Assembly: GCA_948567375.1 (NCBI GenBank)
Contig: OX419758.1
Span: forward strand, 20,217,001 to 20,281,000
Origin: Lunularia cruciata
Lineage: Eukaryota; Streptophyta; Marchantiopsida; Lunulariales; Lunulariaceae
DNA: 64,000 bases
Direction of reading: 5' to 3'
Shown here: one piece after another, positions 36,181-47,406 of the stretch
Position numbering within the stretch: the first letter of the stretch is position 1
How the letters are laid out: every line of letters starts with the position of its first letter
Position numbers and translations under genes: made by a program
Notes under the pieces: generated by a model
What the model was told of the DNA's origin: nothing
Seen by the model: only the letters and a program-made list of their open reading frames with translations
Database searches by the model: none

Positions 36181-38886
36181 ATAAAGTATATAATTCTCTT
36201 TGGGAGAAAAAAGGCCTCCAAGCCCAAAGGTCCTTTGGACTTGACTCCTTTGACATTCTTCTTCAGAGTACCTTTGGCTTTGTACTTGTTCCCTTCATAC
36301 CTTTGTATGTGCAGACACAACTATGGAGAAAAATTCAACAAGGATATTTTCCTTCCTAAAAAAACAATTATTCTACCACCTCCTCATAGGAAAGAGAGAA
36401 AAATTAGAAAATTAGAATTTTGAGAAAATTTATGCATCAAATATGCTCATAATTTGCCTATTGAGATCAATATATAATTTTTACTTTGTTTATATCTAGA
36501 TGTATTGGATTCTTTTAGTTTTTCTCCTTATTTTAGTGGTAGAAAGTATTTGAATGATGAGAAGTATCATTCAAGGAGGAAGAGAAGTTGCACAAGGTAC
36601 ACTCACCTATTAAGAATCTAAAATTTATTATAATTTTGAATTTTTTCCACATATGATGTTCTATGTTTGTGTTTGGTATGTTTGACATTGATAGAGATAC
36701 TAATGATGTTGATTTCATATCTATGGAGTTTGCAATGCAATTTTACTTTGAGAAAAAATATTATTCTTCTTTAAGGAGAACACATTGCTAAGAGTGAAAC
36801 TATTAAGTCTTATATTGATGGTTATTGATTGTAATGAGCAATATATTTAGGAGGTTTTTCTTGAAAAGAAAAGAGTAGTATTTGAAGATAGAAGACATAG
36901 AACAAAAATTTAAAGTTGATAAGTTATACAGATTTGTAAGTTCTAATATAACAATACCTTAGTTTCAAATTCTATAGTAGAAGATCTTGAAATGATTTCT
37001 ATAGTTTTATTTTAACTTATTACTCTTTAACTTTTATTGTGGTTAGAATATAATTACAACTTTGGTTGCAAAATATTATTTTTCTTTCAAAAGAAAATAC
37101 CTCATTGTACAAGTAAGAGAAACTGCTCAATCTTGTATTGTTTGTAATTGGTTGCAGCAACCAATATGTATGGGAGGTTGATTTTCAAAGAAAAAGAGTA
37201 GTTATTGAGGATGCTAAGTAAAATAATGATTTACAGTTGATAAAGGGAATTTATATTTGTATCCCTTTTTGGAGATTTGCACCCCATCCCTTCTACAAGC
37301 ACCCACCAACACTAAAATGTAGAAGGAGCAAAGGTCCAGATATACTTCTAGTTCAAGTTTTTAAAGATAGTATATGAAAATATTGTAGTTTTGAAAGTTT
37401 CAAGTAAAAGACTTTAAAGTAATCTCTTTAATATTTAAGCATTCAATTTTATTCTAGATTTTTTAGTCTTGATTTTATTTGTGGAACTTCTAAAAAAATA
37501 AATATTTATTTTGCTGATGTACTTTTATTTATAAAAAATTCATTTTATTTTATTTTATAATTACTAACTTTCTTGATTCTATCTATTTCAATCTTTTATG
37601 ACTTAAACTTCATACTTTAAAGTTTGTATGATTGTAGAAAGGTATCAAATCTTTTTTGATATTATTACTATATGGATCTTAAGTTCTAATTTTACAATAT
37701 ACTTACATATCTTTTCTAATTCTAATTCATTAAAATATGATTATATTATGAGAAAAGCATCACTAGTGTGCTTACACCAAAATGATAGAATATTAAGAGA
37801 TTATTGGTTTTAAAATTGAGACTAGTTCATAAAAAAATTATGGAAAATGCTAATGATGATATTAATAATTTATAAGTAAATAAATAAGTTTATAAGTTTA
37901 TAATAAATAAATAAAAATTAATTTTGGACCTAGATATTTTGTTCAATATACTTTTAAAAATTTATAGAACATGACTTTGGGTTTTTGTATAATATGCCTA
38001 CAAAATAAGAAATTTTGTGAAAATTGAAGATTTTTTAATTCATATATTAAATATGCTGAATATCTTTAATATTTCTCATAATATGAATTATCTATAGTTA
38101 CAAAGACCCTGTTGAAAAATCCTTATAACTAAAATATCTATTGTCCAAACATTATTTTGGTACAATAAGGGGAGCTTAAAAAGATTAATATATTCTATTA
38201 TATATCATGTTTAATTTTACCGAGCTAGTTTCATTCCACTCAAAATTTCATTTCAAAATAAGTGCTTTACTTTTATGTACAAATCTAATTAATTTTAGAT
38301 GTTGTACTCAATTCTTATTTATATATTAATATTTTTACTTTTTTTTGAAATCCATAGAGATGACTTAAATGTTCATTTTATAAAACAATAAAAATCATAC
38401 TCAAAAGAAATTTATGTTTGATTATATATAAGCTCACTACTACTATTCATGCTAGGTTTATTCAAGTTTTAATGGTTAATGATATTCAACATATTTATGT
38501 GGCAATTCTAAAGGTAAAAATAGATATCTCATTATAGTTAATGATTAAATATTTATAAATATTTATATATAAGACATTGTAAATTTTTTAAAGATAAAAA
38601 TTTATACTAGTAAAATAATATTTATAAATAGAATCACTTAGTTCTTTTATATCAAAACTATCAAGAATATATTGAAAAACCATTAAAAATTAGAAATAAG
38701 ATTGCATCAAGTTGATATTTAATTGATTGAAAATTTAGTATCTAAAATAAAATCTAAGTTTTGTTTCTCTAGGCATCTTCTTTCAAAAGCAATGTGAAAT
38801 ATTTCATAATAAAGCTTTTCGTATATTTCCAGATTTCAAAAATATTCCATCTCGTTCTTAGTTTTATTTATCATTAATTCTCTGGC
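36181..38886. other. AT-rich DNA with a diverged tandem duplication
   Basis: A segment at about 36720-36960 resembles 37060-37260 (shared AGAGTAGT.TTGA, TATTTAGGAGG/ATGGGAGG and GTTGATAA blocks). No coding sequence is recognisable. The right end flanks chromovirus B1. Confidence 0.4.
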
Positions 38887-38891
38887 ACATT

Positions 38892-39624
38892 GTAATACCA
38901 AGAGCTAGCCATATGATCTAGATGTGAAATTTGGTTTGGTAACATCTAGAATGATGTTATACATGATGTTCAAAACAGATAAGATAGAAGTATCACCAAA
39001 AACATACTTCTACTAATAGTGCAAAAATTGAAATAGACTTGTGAACCTTAGAACCAATAGCTAGACATATGATTTAAAGGTGAGAATTGGTTTGGTAACA
39101 TCTGGAAGGATGTTACACATGATGGACTAAACAGATCAGAAAGATGTATCACCAAAAGGGGACTTCTACTAATAGAGTAGGAACTAAAATATGCTTGAAA
39201 TCTTTGAAGGCAATTTGGGAGGCCTAAACGGATGAATTAGGCCTCAAAAATGTGCAGATTTTCCCAACAGAGGATGAGTTGGCCTCCCCACCCCCTGCTT
39301 TGTCTCGTCGAGAGCTTTCCAACGGTACCTTACTCACGTGATTCTGAGATTCTTATAGGAATATTCCCTAAAAGATTCTCTCCGGTCAAAGCTTGTTTGA
39401 CCAACCAGATAGGACCTAGACCAGACATGTCACCCATCCAAGTAAGTAATCCAAGGGTGGAGCTTGCTGATATATCACCTATATGCGTCCCTAATCCTAT
39501 GGTGGAGCTTCCTTGAAGGAGATCCTCTTTGTCTATATAATAAAGAGAAGGTGCTCCTTTGGGGCATCAAATGTTGAGTGTGCAATCTGTGTTTTCTCTC
39601 TTCTCTTGTCCTCGGAGTATTACA
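38892..39624 (+). repeat. B1 5' LTR (733 bp) with an internal U3 duplication
   Basis: It begins TGTAATACC and ends GTATTACA. U3 carries two related segments of about 95 bp, 38925-39019 and 39080-39175, spaced 155 bp apart. Each has GGTTTGGTAACATCT, a small palindrome around AACATC...GATGTT and GTATCACCAAAA. This could be a duplicated enhancer. Confidence 0.92.
39533..39543 (+). promoter_or_regulatory. TATA box of the family B LTR
   Basis: CTATATAATAA precedes AGAGAAGGTGCTCC and lies about 80 bases from the LTR end. It is conserved in all complete LTR copies of the family in this window. Confidence 0.6.
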
Positions 39625-39625
39625 A

Positions 39626-39637
39626 TGGTATCAGAGC
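39626..39637 (+). other. Primer-binding site for initiator-Met tRNA (B1)
   Basis: TGGTATCAGAGC, one base after the 5' LTR, complements the 3' end of plant initiator tRNA-Met. Confidence 0.92.
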
Positions 39638-39764
39638 AAGTATTTTAGTCCAAGAGAGTGGATAAGTCCTCATGGAATAGCACAAACTACTGAAATTGAG
39701 TAATTTGAGGTGGAGAACATAGAGTAATCGCTCGACTTAGGAAGGACTTTAGAGAGCGGATGGG

Positions 39765-40194
39765 ATGGATGCATCGGGAGGACAATTTCCCGCACCTAGC
39801 TTTCCATTCTCAAACCCATTCCACATCAAGGTTATGTACATCCAATGTGAGCAGATGAGGGTATCGCTAGTTTATCACTTTGGTGTAGAATTCATAGACA
39901 GAGTGATGAACTCACCAAACTTGGTGATTCTACCTGTGGTGATATATGACAGAGAGTGGGATTTGACAATCTACATTCTATTATGATAATATGGATATGA
40001 ATATCCCAAATCCTCTCCCTTTCAACACTCAAGTAGAAATCCGTTATGTAATGAGACCAAAAGTGATGTTTAGAGATTTTGTGGTTGGGAATTTTGGTGA
40101 GGAGTATTATCAACATATGATAGCTTTTGAGGTCCCAATGGTAGTTCCAATAGTTCGTGCACCTTCCAGAGTGATTATATTGACTTTGTATTGA
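39765..40194 (+). pseudogene. Extra ORF upstream of gag in family B (function unknown)
   Basis: An ATG at 39765 opens MDASGGQFPAPSFPFSNPF and runs to 39986. A second frame from 39991 (MDMNIPNPLPFN) runs to a stop at 40194 and ends IVRAPSRVIILTLY. One base gained or lost near 39985 would join them into about 143 residues. The element B2 carries the same region at about 52690-53080 with similar predicted residues. The sequence has no membrane segment or known motif. Canonical plant chromoviruses start with gag, so this is an accessory ORF or a detached N-terminal part of gag. I do not recognise it. Confidence 0.5.
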
Positions 40195-40227
40195 AGTAGA
40201 CATTAGCAATTGAGTGTTGCAGGAACT

Positions 40228-41320
40228 ATGGATCCGCAATTGCAAGAGCTGGTGCAAGGAATGCAAGGGATGTTGAATGAATTTCGAGAGATTAAGATGA
40301 CCATGGAGACGTTACAAAGTCAAGTGCAGATACTCAGGAACGATCAAGCCATGCAAGAAGAAGAGCCGTCTCAAAACCCAGTACCTCCGCCTAAAGTACT
40401 CGGAGAGGCACTCGTGCCTATGATCCCTATCGACGATGAAGCCACATTGCTACTCCGGATGAAAAAGACCTGCAACATCAAGCCTTACAAGAGCAACGTA
40501 CGATGGGAGTAGTGGAAAATTGGATCTTGAGAATGAATCAATATTTCCGATTGTTCTCAATAGAGATCATAGAGCATGCTGCAAGCGTGTTTGCATGTGG
40601 GTACTTGACCGATAAAGCCCTCACATGGTATGATGCTTGGGAACGATCCATGCTGGCAGAGAGAAGGGAGGTCACATGGACAACAATGCAAGAAGGACTG
40701 TTGAAGAATTTCCAATCGGTGGATTCTGTGCAGATGGCTCGAACCCGACTATGGGGATTGAGACAAAAGAATAGTGTACAAGAGTATGTGGAGGTATTTC
40801 TAGATCTACAAGTTGCAATTACCAACATGAGTCCAGCAGAGGCTCTCAACAATTTCAAATGAGGGTTGAAAGAGCGGATTTGCCAAGAAGTTATGGTGCA
40901 AAATCCTCGCACGGTATTTGAAGCCATTGCTTGTGCATAGAGAATAGCAAGAGCATTAGGTGGAGGTGAAGGAGTAGTTCTACCTCAACATTATTGGGTA
41001 GAAATGCCACACATGGGTGGACCAGTACCAATGGAATTGGGCAACCTTTGATTTCGGGATGGAGGAGCACGACCGCTTCAAGCAGAGCGGGGACGGGTAG
41101 AAGAACAAAGAGATGGAGTCCCAACGAGGAGAAGGTACTCGAGGAGAACAGCGCCGTTGCTACAATTGTGACTGTATTGGGCACATATCTACCAACTATT
41201 GCACCGTTTCCCTAGAGACCCTCGGCCTTCGTATAGGTGATCTTTGAACAACATGGAGAGGCACATTGAAGAGGAGGAGGTGGAAATCACTTCGGAAAAC
41301 GAAAATCGCCAGTAAATGTA
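40228..41320 (+). pseudogene. B1 gag (capsid/nucleocapsid)
   Basis: It starts at the ATG at 40228 (MDPQLQELVQGMQGMLNEF), with a coiled-coil-like stretch, then changes frame near 40500. There follows the capsid core: ALTWYDAWERSMLAERREV, GLLKNFQSVDS, RLWGLRQKNSVQEYVE. The zinc knuckle reads CYNCDCIGHISTNY, so the last cysteine of CX2CX4HX4C is now tyrosine. In B2 the same knuckle is intact. Stops occur at 40862, 40938 and beyond. Confidence 0.85.
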
Positions 41321-41410
41321 CCTTGCGGCCTTACTGGCTCAATAAGGAAGTAGAGAAGCAAGGGAAGGAAGAAGAATAATGCACAAAGATTGTGAAAGGC
41401 AACCTCACAA

Positions 41411-41730
41411 TTGATTGTCGTGAATGGAATCTTAGAAGGTAATCAAGTGAGAGTATTAATAGATCCGGGAGCAATCGAGAATTTCTTGTCTCGCTCTGTT
41501 GCAATAAGATTGGGAATGGATCTAGAGAGAGATGGGAGTGAACAAGTAGAGTTACCAAATGGGCAAACAGAGAGGATTGAATCATTACCTAGACGGGTAA
41601 CCTTCTATATAGGAGAATATCAGGAAGCAATTGAGTGGCGAGTGATATAGTTAGCTTGCTATGATGCAATTTTAGGCATGCCATGGCTGGAGCAATACAA
41701 CCCAATGGTGGATTGGAGGAAGAAAGTAGT
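41411..41730 (+). pseudogene. B1 aspartic protease
   Basis: VRVLIDPGAIENFLSRSVA carries the active-site aspartate (D-P-G where D-S/T-G is usual, the same in B2). A stop at 41648 is followed by CYDAILGMPWLEQYNP, the second conserved block. The shared P implies it was present in the common parent. Confidence 0.8.
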
Positions 41731-41895
41731 GAGAACCCACCAATGGTCAATCATTGGGGTTAAAGAAAAATCACACAGGCAGAAACTGCCTCTATATGTC
41801 GTAGGGACGGCTACTGTTTGTAAGATGATAGATGTTTTATGGGTCTAATAAGAGAAGTCTAGAGTGCACAACTCGATGGACAAATTTGTGAGAAA

Positions 41896-43260
41896 TTGAA
41901 GGATGTGGTAGATGAGTTTCAAGATGTCTTTCCCGATGATCTACCCTCAGGATTACCACCAAAAAGGCGAGTAGATCACAAAATTGAGACACTCCCGAGG
42001 AAGACACCTCCTTGTAAGGCCCCATATTGCCTATCACCTCATGAGTTGGAGGAGTGTAAGACTCAAATTGAGGAGATGCTGCAGAAAGGGTTCATCCAAC
42101 CTAGCATATCACCATATGGGGCCCTTGTCTTGTTTGTGAAGAAGAAGGATGGTACAATGCGCATGTGCATTGACTATCGGGGTCTCAATCAGCAAACAGT
42201 GAAGACCAAATACCCCTTACCTCGCATGGATGACTTGTTTGATCAACTCCATGGAGCGAGATACTTCACCAAACTAGACTTGCGGAGCGGTTACAATCAA
42301 ATCCAAATTGCAAAGGAGGATGTGTACAAAACTGCCTTTCAAACCAAGTATAGCCACTTTGAGTATCTTGTGATGCCTTTTGGCCTCACCAATGCACTTG
42401 TCACTTTCATGAGTCTAATGAATGACATATTTCGTCCATACTTGGATAAGTCTATTATCGTCTTCTTGGATGATATCTTAGTATATAGTATCATGATGAC
42501 AAAACACAAACAACTTCTCTGAGAGGTCCTCCAAATTCTAAGACAAAATCAGTTGTACGCCAAAATCTCAAAGTGTGAGTTTGGCAAGTCTGAAATAGAC
42601 TACTTGGGGCATAGAGTAAGTGCAAAGGGCATTCAAGTATTGACAGATAAAATAGAGGTCATTCAAAAATGGAGTGCCCCAAAAGATCAGATTCAATTTA
42701 AGAGCTTCTTGGAGTTGACGTGATTCTATCATAGATTTGTCAAGGACTTCTCCAAGGTTGCATAGCCTTTAACGACACTACTTGGCAAGGGGAAGAAGTG
42801 GACATGGGGAACTGCACAAGAGTTGGCCTTTCAAGAATTGAAGGCCGCCTTGCTACATGCACCAATCTTGAAGTGGTATGACCCAAAATGTCCAATCAAG
42901 TTGGCTACAAATGCATCAGGCGTAGCAATAGGAGCAGTCCTCCAACAAGAGTGGCATGACCGATGGCATCCAATTGCATATTTCTCTCGAAAGTTGTTAC
43001 CGGTAGAACGCAATTACCACACCACAGAATGAGAAGAGCTGGCCATCATTTTAGCAACTAAGCATTGGAAGCACTACCTGGGCAAGAAGGCATTTGTAGT
43101 AGAGACAGACCACAAACCTCTAGTCTACCTTGAGACGTAGAAGGATCTATCTCGTCACCAAATTTGGTGGGCAGAGTGGCAAGAACGCTTCAACATGACA
43201 ATCACCTACGTGGAAGTAAGAAGCAACTTGCAGATGCATTCACCCGCATGCCAATGGCAA
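41896..43260 (+). pseudogene. B1 reverse transcriptase and RNase H
   Basis: RT is one open frame from 41896 to 42522: [45 protein letters not shown] and the catalytic FLDDILVYS. The thumb (GHRVSAKGIQVLTDKIEVI) follows after a stop. RNase H at about 42823-43200 has LATNASGVAIGAVLQQEW, where the catalytic D of TDAS is N, and later VETDHKPLVYLET-stop. B2 keeps the aspartate. The element would have needed B2-like proteins to move. Confidence 0.9.
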
Positions 43261-43720
43261 ACAACTTGGTGGTAGAGGTTAAGATTAACCTTGAATTTTG
43301 GCTACTACCAAAACGGATCCATAGATTGTAGAAACACAATCATCCAAAGGTGTCACCAGCACCCAAGGACTCACCTTTTGGGATGGCAGATTATGGATCC
43401 CAAATGTCCCAAAATTATGCACTACCATTCTAGCGGAATGTCATGATTCGACCATTGCAGCTCATGTCGGAGTGGACAAGACCTTGGATGCAATCAAGCG
43501 CTAGTACTATTGGCCCAAGATGAGCAACGACGTGATGGACTATGTGCGTAGCTGCCTACTTTGTCAACAAAACAAAGCTTCTAATCAAGCTCATGCAGGG
43601 CTCCTTCAACTTCTCCCCACTCCTACCCAACGTTGGGAACAAGTGAGTATGGATCTCATCTGTGAATTACCCAAGACCACCTCAGGGTTTGACTCTATTG
43701 TGGTCTTTGTGGACTGGCTC

Positions 43721-44412
43721 TGTAAGTCGGCCTGTCTCTCACTCAGGATGAACCTCTAATGGCTATTATGGTAGCGCACCATGGACTAAGAAGGCAAGGA
43801 ACCCGAACTCCATCATACTACTCCAAGGCTAACACTCCAAGACTCAAGACATTGCTCACTAGAGAACTCAATGAGAGCGAGATAGTTGCAAATGAAAGGA
43901 TGATGAGTACCTCCTCACCCCTTGTTTACATACTTGTGAAATAGTTACGTACCAAAGTTACTAATTACCGTAGTAACTCAAGTTACTAGACTAAAAGTCA
44001 AGGAAAGTCAAAAAGTAGAAAGGAATATCCATTCACATGGGCATATTCCTCTAAGCATGTGGTCTTATCTTGACCCAACCAATAAGTCAAGGATTCCTTC
44101 ACATGGGCTATCCTTGGACTAAAGAAGAATCCAAAACAAAAAGGCTTGCGGGCCCAAGAGTTCTCAACTCTTTCCTCAAAGCAAAACACCTAGGAATAAT
44201 ACCAAGTTAACACACTAAAATCCAAAATAGTGGTGCTCATCTTTTTTACTTCCTCTCAAGTAAGGTCCCCTCTATCTTAGCTATGACTAACTTTAGCTAA
44301 CCATGACTAATATAGAACCATCCTTTATCTCTATATAAATAATATCTCTTAAGTACTTGTAATACCAAGCTAAATATCACAATACCACACACATGCAAAA
44401 ATGGGTATTACA
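43721..44412 (+). mobile_element. 692-bp LTR-like insertion (solo LTR of another family) in B1 integrase
   Basis: Comparison with B2 places the extra DNA exactly here. It begins TGTAAGTC and ends GGTATTACA, so it has the TG...CA ends with TGTAA/TTACA inversion typical of LTRs. A TATA-like CTATATAAATAA lies at 44331-44342, about 75 bases from its end. The flanks GCTC and GCTT suggest a 4-5 bp target duplication with one mutation. No other copy is in the window. Strand is taken from the TATA position. Confidence 0.75.
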
Positions 44413-45267
44413 GCTTAGCAAAATGATTCATGTACACCCTACCACCAAGGAGGTGACCGCTCTACAACTAGCTCAATTATACTTAGATGCAGTCTTTGCT
44501 CACCATGGCTTGTCTAGAGTACTCATCACCAATAGAGGCACCCAATTCACCAGTTTGTTTTGGCAAACACTCTTTGGTTTCTTCAAAACCAAGTTGGCCA
44601 TGTCCACAGCTTACCACCCACAAACAAATGGCCAAACAGAGCGCGCTATTTGCATGATTGAAGACATGTTACGCGACTTCACCTTAGAAGAGCAAGAGAG
44701 GTGGGACACCCTACTCTCGTTGGTGGAACTCGCTTACAACAATTCAATGAATGCATCCACCCAGGTCACTCCGTTCTTCCTCATGTATGGTGAGCATCCC
44801 TTCACACCTTCTAGCTTGATGAAGATCCGTCCAGTGGCTACTAAGGTCAATGCAATCAACACATTTGTTTCTAGAATCCAACAAGGTATGGAGAGCGCCA
44901 AGCACAGATTATAGATTGCGCAAAATTGACAGAAGCAATATGCTGATGCACATTATAGGCACATGGAGTTCAATGTTGGGGATCAAGTGTGGCATTGATA
45001 ACCAACCTCACATTAGTTGGACCTCGTAAGCTCAGACCTTGTTTTATTGGGCCTTTCTCGATTCTTCGTCGCATTGGCGTTGTGGCCTATCACCTTGAGC
45101 TACCACCACACATGAAGATCCATCCAATGTTTTATGTCTTCCTACTATGTAGATATGCTCCCCAATCAAGCCAAGGTCATTCCACACAAGACATTAGAGC
45201 TTGTCCGACACTCATTGATGGCACAAAGGAATATGAAGTAGAGCGGATTCTCCAAAAACACATGCGT

Positions 45268-45335
45268 GGTACTCGCCATCCGTGGGTAAGGGTGGTACTT
45301 GTGGTACTCGCCATCCGCACTTGGTACTCACCATC
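45268..45335 (+). repeat. Short direct-repeat expansion inside the B1 chromodomain
   Basis: GGTACTCGCCATCCG occurs at 45268 and 45303, with a third shorter form at 45323. B2 has a single copy. The expansion separates the two halves of the chromodomain and alters its frame. Confidence 0.8.
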
Positions 45336-45458
45336 TAGTACAATGGAAAGGTTACCCCCTCTATGAAGCAACTTGGGAGCCCGCTGCCAATTTGGCACAT
45401 GCACAGGTGTTGGTGCAAGCATTTAAGCAACAATTGCACAACGAGGACATTCTGTCTT

Positions 45459-45474
45459 AAAAGAAGGGAGGTTC
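45459..45474 (+). other. B1 polypurine tract
   Basis: AAAAGAAGGGAGG immediately precedes the 3' LTR. It would prime plus-strand DNA synthesis. The matching tract of B2 is at 48149-48166 on the minus strand. Confidence 0.8.
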
Positions 45475-46199
45475 AATAATACCAAGAGCTAGCCATATGA
45501 TCTAGATGTGAAATTCGGTTTGGTAACATCTAGAAAGATGTTATACATGATGTTCAAAACAGATAAGATAGAAGTATCACCAAAAAAGTACTTCTACTAA
45601 TAGGGTAGAAATTGAAATAGACTTGGGAACCTTAGAACCAATAGCTAGACATATGATTTAAAGGTGAGAATTGGTTTGGTAACATCTGGAAGGATGTTAC
45701 ACATGATGGACGAAACAGATCAAAAAGAAGTATCACCAAAAGGGGACTTCTACTAATAGAGTAGGAACTGAAATATGCCTGAAATCTTTGAAGGCAATTT
45801 GGGAGGCCTAAACGGATGAATTAGGCCTTGAAAATGTGCAGATTCCCCCCCAATGGAGGAAGAGTTGGCCTTCCCTCCCCCTTGCTTTGTCTCATTGAGA
45901 GCTTTCCAACGGTACCTTACTCACATGATTCTGAGATTCCTACAAGAAGATTCCCTCCGGTCAAAGCTTGTTTGACCAACCAGATAGGACCTAGACCAGA
46001 CATGTCACCCATCCAAGTAAGTAATCCAAGGGTGGAGCTTGTTGATATATCACCTATCTGCGTCACTAATCCTATGGTGGAGCTTCCTTGGAGGAGATCC
46101 TCTTTGTCTATATAATAAAGAGAAGGTGCTCCTTTGGGGCATCAAATGTTGAGTGAGCAATCTGTGTTTTCTATCTTCTCTTGTCCTCGAAGTATTACA
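45475..46199 (+). repeat. B1 3' LTR (725 bp)
   Basis: It matches the 5' LTR with scattered substitutions and a short deletion near 45957. The first two bases are AA instead of TG, so the LTR edge has mutated since insertion. Confidence 0.9.
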
Positions 46200-46360
46200 C
46201 ACATGTATCAAATCTGTTGAATATTTGTTAATCTATACAAGATTCATATATCATGTAATGGGTTCAAAAATTATAATTATGGTATATATTTTTATCTAGA
46301 AATCTCTTTCTATACCTACGTTTGTTAATTTTTATTTAAGAGAAAAAGATGTCTGCATAG

Positions 46361-46566
46361 AAAACAATAAGGGTGTTAGGAAAACAATAAAGATATTGGG
46401 GCTTAGTTCCATTTAAATTTATTTTTTTCACCCTTGTATGACTTGATGTGGTCTTCCCCTCCTTTGTGCTTTCTATGCGGTCACCCTTTTCAAAAACAAT
46501 AAGGATAGAAAGACCCATCAAGCCATAAAGGGTGAAACAAAAGAGGTAAAATGAAGTTAAACCCCA
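46361..46566 (-). mobile_element. LINE tail (minus strand) interrupted by a plus-strand LINE tail
   Basis: The minus-strand copy is 46361-46395 plus 46493-46566, aligning with the LINE tail through TTAGGAAAACAATAAGGAT, AGAAAGACCCATCAAGCC and GGTGAAACAAAAGAGGTAAAATG. Into it, at 46396-46492, a 97-bp plus-strand tail (TTGGGGCTTAG to TCACCCTTTT) has inserted. It is flanked by a duplication of about 15 bp, AAAACAATAARGATA (46381-46395 and 46493-46507; one mismatch). The two lie back to back as an imperfect inverted repeat. Confidence 0.75.
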
Positions 46567-47406
46567 ATTTTAACACCATCATACTTCTATTTCCATTAAA
46601 GGTCAAGTATCATCTTTTCATCTTTTGCTTCACCATCGTCAGATTGGACTAGAGGTTTATTATTTTCCTTGATGGAGCGACAGTGTGAGCACACGCTACA
46701 TTCTCTCTTAGTTGACTCGTCTATTCCTTAGGCTACTAGAGCACATGTTCGCTCTTGCTCCGACAAGGGTGCAGTCTCTTGGATCCTAGCTCAATTGTGC
46801 ATTAGGGCATTTTGACTTGCACCAACAACTTTCTCTACATTGATGAGGTTTTGCCTAAGTTTGGTCCACCCATCAACATCTTCATTACTCGGTTATGAGT
46901 GTGGTTCTACACTAGATGCAGCAACAATCCATATGACACAATGTCCTTTTGGAGGATAGAAGATAGCCACCCATGATGCTATTAGGGACATAATGTTTGC
47001 TATGGCACAAAAGAGGAGATACTTGGCTTGGAGGGAATGTTTGTATGCTTTGCAGACGACATGTGTTAGTGCAGACTTATACTTGGTCTAAGATGATCAA
47101 GTGACAATAGTAGATGTCGTGGTTATAGACCCTACGCAAGATACAATTTCAGAGGGAGTGATTATCCATCCCTATGGATGTGCGGTGAGCACAACAACAA
47201 GTTGCAAGGTCTCTAAGTATAGGAGCATGCAACGAGGTCACCTCTTTGTTCCTCTAGCCTTGGAGTTATATGGAGCTATGGACACGATGTTCAACACATT
47301 TGTCAAGGAGTGCACAAGAGCTTATCATGTTAGACAACAGGGGTACCACTCTAATACTTTGTGTTATATTTTAGACAGCGTGTGTCCATCACTCTAGATA
47401 GGATAG

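Larger units (their letters stand above)
43400..45460 (+). pseudogene. B1 integrase with chromodomain, split by an LTR-like insert
   Basis: The HHCC part (AAHVGVDKTLDAIKR, CLLCQQNK) is at 43440-43580. The core begins VSMDLICELPKT, breaks at 43720, and resumes at 44413 with KMIHVHPTTKEVT. Then comes VLITNRGTQF, where the second catalytic D is N, and NGQTERA with the glutamate intact. The C-terminus GPFSILRRIGVVAYHLELP precedes a chromodomain (KEYEVERIL near 45230, VQWKGYPLYEATWEPAANL near 45340-45390). A short repeat expansion interrupts the chromodomain. Confidence 0.88.
38892..46199 (+). mobile_element. Chromovirus B1: full-length Ty3/gypsy element, plus strand
   Basis: 7308 bp bounded by LTRs 38892-39624 and 45475-46199 and by a perfect 5-bp target duplication, CACAT (38887-38891, 46200-46204). 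Inside, in order: tRNA-Met primer site, an extra ORF, gag, protease, RT, RNase H, integrase, chromodomain and polypurine tract. Stops and frameshifts break most genes. Several catalytic residues are changed, and a 692-bp insert splits integrase. It is close to B2 throughout, so the two are sisters of one family. Confidence 0.95.

Noticed and set aside
40891-41184. Antisense ORFs across gag and pol of the chromoviruses, such as 40891-41184 minus and 51780-51980 plus
   Set aside because: They mirror real coding frames on the other strand and have no independent signature.
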